Shown piece by piece: positions 44,569 through 52,219 of a stretch of 64,000 nt of DNA. The position numbers and the translations under genes are program-made. The stretch comes from DIGJ01 sp041739345 (GTDB taxonomy: Bacteria; Bacillota; Clostridia; Lachnospirales; Lachnospiraceae), in NCBI GenBank assembly GCA_041739345.1, contig JBGSNZ010000017.1, positions 39,412 to 103,411 of the forward strand, given 5' to 3'. Below the pieces are notes generated by a model. It was not told the origin of the DNA, searched no databases, and saw nothing but the letters and a program-made list of their open reading frames with translations. Each line of letters begins with the position of its first letter. Position 1 is the first letter of the stretch.

Positions 44569-44626
44569 GAGGTTTGCGGCTTCTGTTATTTATCTGCACA
44601 CATACTTGCACACATGAGATGTGTGC
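44569..44626 (+). repeat. Right copy of the island-flanking direct repeat
   Basis: 58 bases matching 22571-22627, with the shared core CTTGCACACATG. The 3' part GCACACAT-GAG-ATGTGTGC is a perfect 8-bp hairpin followed by T6, so this copy can act as the terminator of the island operon. Confidence 0.68.
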
Positions 44627-44706
44627 TTTTTTATTTCTTGAATTGTATCTATATTGGCCGTTATAATAACTGTTGTAAACTAAGTTGCAGTTTTCTGATT
44701 TAAATT

Positions 44707-45030
44707 TTATAAGTTTAATATTTTTATTACGCTTTTTATTGAACTAATAATTGGTCCCAATAAAATTAATCCGCTTATTATTAATGCACTTATTGGTAGA
44801 CCTTTCTTATAACCTTTTTGAGTAATTGCAATAATGCCGAGTACAAAACTAACCAAAGATATGGCAAACATAAAATTCATAATAAAATATGAAATAGCCA
44901 GACCTTTATTGAAGCCTGTACTTATTGGAGATGATAAGTCTATGATTGTTTGAATAACAACATAGATGATAGGTATAAATGCTAGTAAAAAAGATATAAT
45001 TCCGAGTTTTGAATGTTTCAATCTTTCCAT
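44707..45030 (-). CDS. Small DUF4190-like membrane protein
   Basis: 107 residues. A short basic N-terminus is followed by three hydrophobic segments (about 8-32, 43-67, 80-100), with FVLGIIAITQKGYKKGLPISALIISGL resembling DUF4190-type small membrane proteins. ATG 45030 has a near-perfect GAGGAGGTGG upstream and is used instead of the ORF start 45090. The promoter is at 45102-45130 on the same strand. Function unknown. Confidence 0.72.
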   Translation of the reverse strand: MERLKHSKLGIISFLLAFIPIIYVVIQTIIDLSSPISTGFNKGLAISYFIMNFMFAISLVSFVLGIIAITQKGYKKGLPISALIISGLILLGPIISSIKSVIKILNL

Positions 45031-45101
45031 AATCCACCTCCTCAATAAGTGCTTCGTAATAGTAAAATAAAGCGAATTAAACAAAACCATAATTTACCAA
45101 T

Positions 45102-45130
45102 ATTATATATTACTATATATAGGAAGTCAA
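45102..45130 (-). promoter_or_regulatory. Promoter of the small membrane protein gene
   Basis: Read on the minus strand: TTGACT (45125-45130), 17-base spacer, TATAAT (45102-45107). Confidence 0.75.
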
Positions 45131-45245
45131 TCTGCGTTGAGAAAAGTGTATTATCTACACTTTATATCGACAAGGCATTATAGCACTTCCCGTACGTAAA
45201 AGGATGTTGGACACATCCTGCACACATGTTTTTCAAGCAACAAAA

Positions 45246-45290
45246 AATCGCTAACCCTTGAATTATAAGGATTAGCGACCATTTTTAGTT
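45246..45290 (-). terminator. Terminator of tRNA-Gly
   Basis: TCGCTAACCCTT pairs with AAGGATTAGCGA (one mismatch) and the minus strand ends in a T-run (A6 on the plus strand at about 45242-45247). Confidence 0.75.
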
Positions 45291-45291
45291 A

Positions 45292-45363
45292 AGCGCGAGA
45301 CGGGACTCGAACCCGCGGCCCCGACCTTGGCAAGGTCGTGCTCCACCACTGAGCCACTCGCGC
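45292..45363 (-). tRNA. tRNA-Gly (GCC)
   Basis: The minus strand folds as a cloverleaf. The acceptor GCGCGAG pairs with CTCGCGC, the D-stem is GCTC/GAGC, the anticodon stem CGACC/GGTCG encloses loop TTGCCAA with anticodon GCC, and the T-stem GCGGG/CCCGT encloses TTCGAGT. The discriminator is U and CCA is not encoded. It has its own promoter and terminator. Confidence 0.95.
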
Positions 45364-45394
45364 ATAATCAGTATTTCGTTACCGAACAATCAAT

Positions 45395-45423
45395 ATAATA
45401 CAATATGTAGTGATATTTGTCAA
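45395..45423 (-). promoter_or_regulatory. Promoter of tRNA-Gly
   Basis: Minus strand TTGACA (45418-45423), 17-base spacer, TATTAT (45395-45400), 32 bases before the tRNA. Confidence 0.8.
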
Positions 45424-45536
45424 CTGGATTTTAAAAAAATCGCAAAATTTTTTAAGTTTTAATTGTAATTGAAATTATTTTTAAGCAATAATTATAAAAA
45501 ATTCACAATGTTCACGAAAATTTACGAGTTTTTATG

Positions 45537-45565
45537 TTGACGAATAACTTATCATAAAATAGAAT
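45537..45565 (+). promoter_or_regulatory. Promoter of the gene run starting at 45627
   Basis: TTGACG (45537-45542), 17-base spacer, TAGAAT (45560-45565). Confidence 0.65.
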
Positions 45566-45626
45566 GATAATGGTAACATATTTTATACATAAAAAATGTA
45601 TCATTTTAACTTAGAGGATGATGAAG

Positions 45627-46001
45627 ATGAAAGATAAACTTGTAAAATTTATGACAGGCAGATATGGAGTGGATGCTTTATCAAAGTTTTTGCTTTATAT
45701 TGCGATTGGATTAATGGTTATTGGAATTATATTCCGAAATAGTATTTTTAATAGTTTGGCAATGGTACTCTTATTAATTGGATATTTTCGGATGTTTTCC
45801 AAAAACATACAGAGCCGTTACAATGAAAATATAAAATACTGGAACATACGTAATCGTTTTTTGAATATTTTTAAAGGAAGAAAGACGCATCATATTTATA
45901 AATGTCCAAGTTGTAAACAGAAAATCCGGATTCCAAAAGGAAAAGGAAAAATAGAAATAACCTGCCCGAAATGTAGGACTCAATTTGTAAAAAGGAGTTA
46001 A
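45627..46001 (+). CDS. Two-helix membrane protein with a C-terminal zinc ribbon
   Basis: 124 residues: two hydrophobic helices (about 16-35 and 40-58), a basic stretch with KGRK, then a zinc ribbon with CPSCKQKIRIPKGKGK and CPKCRTQF. Three in-frame ATGs lie at 45618, 45621 and 45627; AGAGG at 45613-45617 spaces best for 45627. It begins one base before the DUF5685 gene and probably works with it and the J-domain protein. The ribbon may bind metal or RNA; not known. Confidence 0.78.
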   Translation: MKDKLVKFMTGRYGVDALSKFLLYIAIGLMVIGIIFRNSIFNSLAMVLLLIGYFRMFSKNIQSRYNENIKYWNIRNRFLNIFKGRKTHHIYKCPSCKQKIRIPKGKGKIEITCPKCRTQFVKRS

Positions 46002-46002
46002 T

Positions 46003-46836
46003 ATGTTTGGATATGTGATGGTGAATAAACCAGAGCTTAAAATCAAGGATTTTGAAACATATCAATCCTTTTATTGTGGCTTATGTAAAACTCTTAAAAA
46101 ATCATATGGAAAAAGAGGACAAATAACTCTCACCTATGATATGACGTTTCTTGTGTTGTTTTTAACTGCATTATACGAGCCCCAAACATACATAAAAAAA
46201 GTGAGATGTATGATCCATCCCCTCATCAAACATACCATTCGGGTAAATGAAATATCAGAATATGCAGCGGATATGAATATCCTTCTTACTTATTACAAAT
46301 TGTTAGATGATTGGAAGGATGATAAGAGCTTAAAAAGTTTAATTGCATCTTTTGTGTATCGTAAGAGATGCAATCGTATGGAAGATGCGTATGCAAGACA
46401 AAGTAAAGCAGTAAGAAATGCACTACAAGATCTTTTTGAATGTGAAAAAAGGCAAGAGAGTAATATTGATGTGGTATCTCGGTGCTTTGGAGAACTGGTC
46501 GAAGAATTATTTGTATATAAAGAGGATGAATGGGAAGAGTCACTTCGTAAAATTGGCTTTTTCTTAGGAAAATTCATTTACTTACTAGACGCTTATGATG
46601 ATTTAGAGGAAGATAAAAAGAAGAATCATTATAATCCTTTTTTATTACAAAAAGAAGTGAACAAACAGGAATATTGTAAAAATATATTGACATTAATGAT
46701 GGCAGAATGTGCAAAGGAATTTGAAAAACTACCAATTATTGAAGAAGCAGATATTTTAAGGAATATCATATACTCTGGTGTTTGGATGAAATATGAGCAG
46801 GTGAACCATAGAAAGGAAACAAAAAATGATATTTGA
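46003..46836 (+). CDS. DUF5685 family protein
   Basis: 277-residue helical, cytosolic protein of the DUF5685 family. MFGYVMVNKPELKIKDFETYQSFYCGLCKTLK is the typical N-terminus with a CxxC pair (25-28). Two aspartate-rich motifs stand out: LLDDWKDDKS (about 101-109) and DAYDDLEEDKKKNHYNP (196-212), both within helices, reminiscent of the metal-binding DDxxD motifs of isoprenoid synthase folds. ATG 46003 follows AAAAGGAG. It overlaps the J-domain gene by 11 bases. Function unknown. Confidence 0.82.
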   Translation: MFGYVMVNKPELKIKDFETYQSFYCGLCKTLKKSYGKRGQITLTYDMTFLVLFLTALYEPQTYIKKVRCMIHPLIKHTIRVNEISEYAADMNILLTYYKLLDDWKDDKSLKSLIASFVYRKRCNRMEDAYARQSKAVRNALQDLFECEKRQESNIDVVSRCFGELVEELFVYKEDEWEESLRKIGFFLGKFIYLLDAYDDLEEDKKKNHYNPFLLQKEVNKQEYCKNILTLMMAECAKEFEKLPIIEEADILRNIIYSGVWMKYEQVNHRKETKNDI

Positions 46837-47431
46837 TCCATATGGAGTTCTAGGGGTATCACCTGATGTAAATGACGATGAAATAAAAAAGGCGTATCGT
46901 AACTTAAGCAGAAGATACCATCCGGATGCTAATATAAATAATCCAAATAAAGATGCGGCGGAGGAAAAGTTCAAGGAGATACAGGTCGCGTATGAACAGA
47001 TTATGAAACAACGTTTGGGGGAATCTGGAACTTATCAAAATAGAGGAAATGGCAGAGAAGAAAGCAACGAGCCAATCGAATTTCAGGCTGCATTTAACTA
47101 TATTCGATCTGGTCACTATAGAGAAGCCTTGCATGTGCTTTCAGAAATATCGATTAAAAATGCAAGATGGTATTATTATAGTGCTATGGCAAATTCAGGA
47201 GCTGGGAATAACATTGAAGCATTGGAGCATGCAAAGCTTGCGGCACAAATGGAACCGGACAATCAGCAATATCAGATACTTTACAGTCAACTTAATTCGG
47301 GTGCCCAGTGGTATCAAAATACAGGTAATATGTATGGTACTCAAGGAGGATTTGGTGGAGATATCTGCTGCAAACTTTGGATTGCAAATATGATTTGCAG
47401 TTGTTTATGTGGAGTTCCAAGAGTGTGTTAG
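46826..47431 (+). CDS. J-domain (DnaJ-like) protein
   Basis: 201 residues. The N-terminal J-domain (about 3-68) has the HPD tripeptide in SRRYHPDANINNPNKDAAEEKFKEI, so it can stimulate a DnaK ATPase. A TPR-like helical pair (about 88-155, with ALEHAKLAAQMEPDNQQYQILYSQL) follows. The last 40 residues are Gly/Gln-rich and end in a Cys cluster (CCKLW...CSCLCG...VC). There is no G/F linker or zinc finger of classic DnaJ. Translation is coupled to the DUF5685 gene, suggesting that the latter is client or partner. Confidence 0.87.
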   Translation: MIFDPYGVLGVSPDVNDDEIKKAYRNLSRRYHPDANINNPNKDAAEEKFKEIQVAYEQIMKQRLGESGTYQNRGNGREESNEPIEFQAAFNYIRSGHYREALHVLSEISIKNARWYYYSAMANSGAGNNIEALEHAKLAAQMEPDNQQYQILYSQLNSGAQWYQNTGNMYGTQGGFGGDICCKLWIANMICSCLCGVPRVC

Positions 47432-47459
47432 GTTATTGGTGTAAATGGGAGAAAATTTG

Positions 47460-49076
47460 ATGTACGGAATATCTAAAAAAATATATATATTGTTATTTCT
47501 TTTGATTTTGTTTTGTGTGGGAGCCAAGTTTTCAGTGAACAATGAAATTGTGTTTGATGAATCGAAACAATTGGTAACCGTATATAATGATGGTTGGGAA
47601 CGTGTTAGGGGTGGATCGACTTTTTATAATTATCTACCTACAGATTTAAATACTGGAAGTGGTGTTTCAATCTTTACGAAAAATCAATACATAGAAGTTT
47701 TAATAAATGACAAAACAATCTATGCTTTTTTACCTCTAGATGAGAAAAAGTGGGAAATGCCAGGGAACCGGTGGCATTTTATTGATTTATCAGAGCAATA
47801 TGCGGGAGAAAGAATATCATTTCATATTTATGAAAACAAAGCTGGTACGATAAATCTACCGAATGTATTTATGGGTAATACGGAAGACTTATTACGCATG
47901 GTTATTGCCAAAAATATTGTTGCTTGCATTTTAAGTGTTGTTTTGGTGAGTGTGGGAGTACTTTTTTGTATTGGATGGATAATTTATCGGAAGAAGATAG
48001 GTGTAGAAATCCGAATTTTGTATTTGGGTTTATTCACGATGGGAATTGGTATGTGTTCCGGAATTCAGACACAATTTATACAGCTATTTGTGGGGCACAC
48101 GTATGAATTAGATATTCTTTTGTATTCCACTATTTTACTAGTACAATACCCAATTATGAAATTTGCATTTATCACCTATGTCCGTCAGAACAATCGTAAC
48201 AAGAATATCTTTGAATATTCACTTATTGTTTCTTTGATTGCAAATTCTTTGTTGGTGGCTGGATCTATCTTCAAATTGATAAATATTCAGTTGTTTGGAC
48301 TAATTGCTCAGATTGAATTTTGGGGAGCTGGAATATTACTGGTTTCAATGATGTACTTTGGATATAAACGTGCAAATGAAAAACGGAAAGTTAGAATGCT
48401 ACATCATTTAATTGGTTTACCTCTACTTGGCATCCTTTTAGTAATCGATTACATACAGTTCAACCATTTTAATGGTGTAGACAGTGTAAGACTTAGCCGA
48501 TGGGGAGCTACTATTTATCTGGGTATGGTCGCAATTGGGACGTTGAAGCAGCTTATAAGGGTGCTTAGTGTGGGACAAGATAGTGAGAAAATGAAGAACA
48601 TTGCCTATTATGATGCACTTACCAGTATGGGAAATCGAACCGCATTTATGAAGGATGTTCATGAAATTAGCCGTGAAGAATATGAAGACTATGGAATTGC
48701 AATGTTTGATTTAAACAATCTAAAAGTATTTAATGATGTTCATGGACATAGTGCAGGTGATTACTATTTGATTATAAGCAGTGAAATTCTTCAAGATATT
48801 TTTGGACAAAAGGGAAAAATATTCCGAATCGGTGGTGATGAATTCTGTGCATTAATAAAAAACTGTTCACTGGAATTATTTATGAAGGGTGCACATGAAA
48901 TGCAAGACAGACTGTCTCAACTAAAAGGACCTTATACAAAAGAGGAAATGTCAGTTGCGTACGGCTACCAAAGATTTGATAAATCCTTGGATAATGATTT
49001 GTCAAATACGATGGAACGTGCGGATTGTGCTATGTATCAGATTAAAGAAAAGCTCAAAAATGAAATGAAAAAGTAG
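47460..49076 (+). CDS. 7TM membrane GGDEF diguanylate cyclase
   Basis: 538 residues: an N-terminal helix (about 7-25), an extracellular beta-rich domain (about 30-150), roughly seven hydrophobic helices (about 155-365) and a C-terminal GGDEF domain (about 375-538) with YDALTSMGNR, FDLNNLKVFNDVHGHSAGD and the intact GGDEF motif. This is the 7TMR-DISM-type layout for sensing extracellular carbohydrate-like ligands. GGGAGA places the start at 47460 rather than 47445. The next gene encodes an EAL protein, so synthesis and sensing of c-di-GMP are adjacent. Confidence 0.88.
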   Translation: MYGISKKIYILLFLLILFCVGAKFSVNNEIVFDESKQLVTVYNDGWERVRGGSTFYNYLPTDLNTGSGVSIFTKNQYIEVLINDKTIYAFLPLDEKKWEMPGNRWHFIDLSEQYAGERISFHIYENKAGTINLPNVFMGNTEDLLRMVIAKNIVACILSVVLVSVGVLFCIGWIIYRKKIGVEIRILYLGLFTMGIGMCSGIQTQFIQLFVGHTYELDILLYSTILLVQYPIMKFAFITYVRQNNRNKNIFEYSLIVSLIANSLLVAGSIFKLINIQLFGLIAQIEFWGAGILLVSMMYFGYKRANEKRKVRMLHHLIGLPLLGILLVIDYIQFNHFNGVDSVRLSRWGATIYLGMVAIGTLKQLIRVLSVGQDSEKMKNIAYYDALTSMGNRTAFMKDVHEISREEYEDYGIAMFDLNNLKVFNDVHGHSAGDYYLIISSEILQDIFGQKGKIFRIGGDEFCALIKNCSLELFMKGAHEMQDRLSQLKGPYTKEEMSVAYGYQRFDKSLDNDLSNTMERADCAMYQIKEKLKNEMKK

Positions 49077-49108
49077 GTAGCAATATCAAAAGAGAAGGAG
49101 ATGAATTT

Positions 49109-50968
49109 TTGAAAAACTCTTTAAAACGCCAGATAAATGAGTTAATTACGCGTATTGATTTTCCAATGATTGTATATTTGTATGAGACAGGGCGTATTAT
49201 TGCACAGAATAATGGGGCAGAACACTTAATAGGGCATTCTGTAAATAATGTAAATAAAATATGGGAAGAAAAGTCAAAAAAGAAACTTCCTGCTGAGATA
49301 TTAAACAACGGAACTCTTGTCTTATATCAAAAATTTATTTCCAATAAAGAAGACCGAATTGTCATAGATGTAGAGATAAGTTCGATTGTACTAGGTGATG
49401 AACATATAGTGATTGCATTATTTGAGCAATCCTATAAAAGGCCATTTCGAAAAAATTATCGCAAAAGAGTTCCAAGGCTTATATGGCGAGATAAATATGG
49501 TAAGATGATTGGTTATAATACATTCTTAGGAAAAGATGTAAAACGAAGCTATATTGAAAAGTTGTATGAAAAAGGATTAGAAAGTGGATCTGAGATAAAA
49601 AGTGTCGAAGAACAATATAAACAGTTACTAAAGACACAGGAAAGCCAGTTTGATTTGCTACAAGAAGTTATGACTGAAGGTGGAGAATTAAGCTTTGCCA
49701 GACTCAATCGAATTGCTTTGACGAATAAAAACGGTACAACAATCGGAAGTTTTACTATTTTTACGCTAATGTTAGAGGACGAAGAGACCCAACTTTTTCA
49801 AGATGACATACAAAGGGAAAACAATATCTTAAAAGAAGCAGTATCACGAAGTGATTTCATTGCTATCTCATGGGAAAAGGGTGCGGAAGGAGTTGTTGAT
49901 TATGTTTCGCCGAATATTGAAAAGTGGGGATATAGCCGCAATGAATTCTATAATGAAGGCCTGACCTTCAAAAATATTATTGTGAATGAAGACTATCCGG
50001 TATTTCAGTATAAAAATACGGTTTCGGAAAGTGTCGCTGAGAAGTCACTGATTGTTGAATATCATATTCGCAAAAAGAACGGTGAAATACTCCTAATAAG
50101 GGATGAAACCATTGAATCTACGATAAAAACTGGCACAAAATATAAGCAGGGAATTTTAACAGAAATAGCACCATCTTTTCCGATAACGAATGATAATAAG
50201 GTAACGGAATTATTTAAGAAAGCAGCAAAACAAAAGAAAATTGAAGCTCTGATTTCTTTAGATTATCAGCCAATTATGTCGGGAGATGGGAAACACTGCG
50301 TAGGAGCCGAAGCACTTTTAAGATGGGGAAATAAAAAAAGAGAAGATATTAGTCCCTTGGATGTGTTATCATTATCTGAGTATATGGGACTGATTGGCAA
50401 CGTAAGCAGTTTTGTACTAGAGGAAGCGTTTACGATGTGTAAGGAACGAAATGATGCTTCGAAGGAACCGTTTCGTTTACATGTAAATCTTTCAGTTATT
50501 GAGATTTCAAAGCCGGATATTATTGATAAAATAATAAAGTTAGCAAGCAAAACAAAGGTAAATCCTGCGTTTGTTGTATTTGAGATTAGACAGAGCCTGG
50601 CACTAGAAGATTTTAAGATTCTAAAGGCGGTATTAACACGTTTAAAAGAGTCGGGATTTGGTGTATTATTAGATGATTTTGGAACAGGGGCATGTGCACT
50701 TAATGCCATTATGGAACTTCCACTTAATTATATAAAAATTGATGAAAGTTTTATTCAAACCTATGGAACGGAAAAATTTAAACCAGGACTTCTTGTTGCA
50801 ATTATTGAGCTTGCTCATAGCTTGAATATTGAGATTATCGTATCTGGAATTGAAACAAAAAAGCAGATGGAGTTTCTTTTTCTATCGAATGTTGATGCAT
50901 ACCAGGGATATTATTTCGGGCATCCTGTACCAAAAAATGAATTTTTAGTGAGTGAAGGGAGAATATAA
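49109..50968 (+). CDS. PAS-PAS-EAL protein with an altered active site
   Basis: 619 residues, no membrane segment. Two PAS-like regions (about 15-110 and 245-360) precede an EAL domain (about 365-619). The domain keeps GAEALLRW, LHVNLS, FEIRQ, LLDDFGTG and YIKIDESF. However, the motif that is normally AEGVET reads VSGIET (near residues 578-583), so the first Glu of E-x-x-E is Ser. TTG 49109 follows AGAAGGAG. It could therefore be a weak enzyme or a c-di-GMP-binding sensor. Last base overlaps the start of the epimerase gene. Confidence 0.85.
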   Translation: MKNSLKRQINELITRIDFPMIVYLYETGRIIAQNNGAEHLIGHSVNNVNKIWEEKSKKKLPAEILNNGTLVLYQKFISNKEDRIVIDVEISSIVLGDEHIVIALFEQSYKRPFRKNYRKRVPRLIWRDKYGKMIGYNTFLGKDVKRSYIEKLYEKGLESGSEIKSVEEQYKQLLKTQESQFDLLQEVMTEGGELSFARLNRIALTNKNGTTIGSFTIFTLMLEDEETQLFQDDIQRENNILKEAVSRSDFIAISWEKGAEGVVDYVSPNIEKWGYSRNEFYNEGLTFKNIIVNEDYPVFQYKNTVSESVAEKSLIVEYHIRKKNGEILLIRDETIESTIKTGTKYKQGILTEIAPSFPITNDNKVTELFKKAAKQKKIEALISLDYQPIMSGDGKHCVGAEALLRWGNKKREDISPLDVLSLSEYMGLIGNVSSFVLEEAFTMCKERNDASKEPFRLHVNLSVIEISKPDIIDKIIKLASKTKVNPAFVVFEIRQSLALEDFKILKAVLTRLKESGFGVLLDDFGTGACALNAIMELPLNYIKIDESFIQTYGTEKFKPGLLVAIIELAHSLNIEIIVSGIETKKQMEFLFLSNVDAYQGYYFGHPVPKNEFLVSEGRI

Positions 50969-52029
50969 TGAGTATACAAAAAAAGAAATTTGGTAAAACC
51001 AAGGATGGTAAAAATGTTACAAGCTATATTTTAAAAAATGCAAATGGAATGGAAGCAGAATTTATTGATTACGGTGCACGTTTGGTAAGACTATGTGTTC
51101 CAGATGCAAGGGGAAATTTTGACGATGTTGTACTAGGATTTGATAATGTGGGTGCATATGAAAAATGTGATACCTACTATGGCGCGTTGATTGGAAGATG
51201 TGCAAATCGAATCAGTGAAGCATCGTTTACCTTAAATGATAAGGAGTATTCTCTCGATAAAAATGATGGAAAAAACACCTTGCATAGTGGTATTGTAGGT
51301 TACGACCGAATGATGTATGATGTAGAAGTGTTTGAAGAAGAAGGGGAAGCTACGATTGAGTTTTCACGACTTAGTAAGGATATGGAACAGGGTTTTCCTG
51401 GAAATCTTGACCTTACAGTTTCTTATACACTATCAGAGGATAATGCATTAGTAATTGAATATTTTGCGGTATCGGATCAGGATACGTTGGTAAATCTAAC
51501 AAATCACTCCTATTTTAATTTGTCTGGCCATAATAAAGGGGACATTTTAAACCACAAGTTAAAGATTGAAGCGAAACAGTTTGCAGTAGCTAAAGAAGGA
51601 TTAATACCAACTGGTGAAATGAGAGAAGTTGCCGGGACTCCAATGGATTTTAGCGAATGGAGAAAAATCGGTACAGATATCGATTCTGATTATCCATCTA
51701 TCGCACTTGCGGGTGGATATGATCATCATTTTGTATTTCAATCCAAAGAAAAGGAAATCAATCTTGTAATGGAAGCTTATGATGAAAAGAGTGGCAGATG
51801 TATGGAAGTCTATACAGATCTACCAGGAGGCCAACTATATACCGGCAACTTTATTGATGGAAAGCTAGTTGGTAAAGAAGGTTGTATATACCAAAAGCAT
51901 GCAGGATTTTGCATGGAAACACAATATATTCCGGATTCTATTCATTTGGATGGAGTGACGAATTGTGTTTTAAAAGCTGGAAGTGAATATGATACAACAA
52001 CGGTATATAAATTTGGAGTAAAAAAATAG
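50968..52029 (+). CDS. galM: Aldose 1-epimerase (galactose mutarotase)
   Basis: 353-residue cytosolic mutarotase interconverting alpha and beta hexose anomers. DYGARLVRL, GALIGRCANRI, NTLHSG, the catalytic His in LTNHSYFNLSGH and the catalytic Glu near the end (FCMETQ) are visible. The start overlaps the stop of the EAL gene (TAATG). It ends the gene run and is followed by a hairpin. No galactose catabolic genes are nearby. Confidence 0.93.
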   Translation: MSIQKKKFGKTKDGKNVTSYILKNANGMEAEFIDYGARLVRLCVPDARGNFDDVVLGFDNVGAYEKCDTYYGALIGRCANRISEASFTLNDKEYSLDKNDGKNTLHSGIVGYDRMMYDVEVFEEEGEATIEFSRLSKDMEQGFPGNLDLTVSYTLSEDNALVIEYFAVSDQDTLVNLTNHSYFNLSGHNKGDILNHKLKIEAKQFAVAKEGLIPTGEMREVAGTPMDFSEWRKIGTDIDSDYPSIALAGGYDHHFVFQSKEKEINLVMEAYDEKSGRCMEVYTDLPGGQLYTGNFIDGKLVGKEGCIYQKHAGFCMETQYIPDSIHLDGVTNCVLKAGSEYDTTTVYKFGVKK

Positions 52030-52058
52030 AAACAAAATAAAAAAATGTAAATTTAAGA

Positions 52059-52115
52059 ATGGTTGCTGCAGTTATCTTGAAATAGTAGAGATTGTGGCAA
52101 CTATTTTTTATATTC
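52059..52115 (+). terminator. Terminator after galM
   Basis: An imperfect long hairpin (GTTGC...GCAAC with ATCT/AGAT inside) is followed by TATTTTTTATATT. Confidence 0.6.
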
Positions 52116-52173
52116 AGTAAATTAATTAAACTATTCCAAAAATAACAAACAATGTAAACAATAAAAAAAACGT

Positions 52174-52203
52174 TTGACAACCTAAATAATTTTGTGATAC
52201 TCT
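52174..52203 (+). promoter_or_regulatory. Promoter of hppA
   Basis: TTGACA (52174-52179) with a plausible -10 TACTCT 18 bases later. The -10 is weak. Confidence 0.5.
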
Positions 52204-52219
52204 TTCATTAGGAGGAGAA

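Larger units (their letters stand above)
44319..44706. other. Right island border, no gene
   Basis: This 388-base stretch holds the right direct repeat, a minus-strand terminator hairpin and the tRNA-end-like remnant listed separately. I see no ORF with a ribosome site in it and no integrase gene. Confidence 0.6.
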
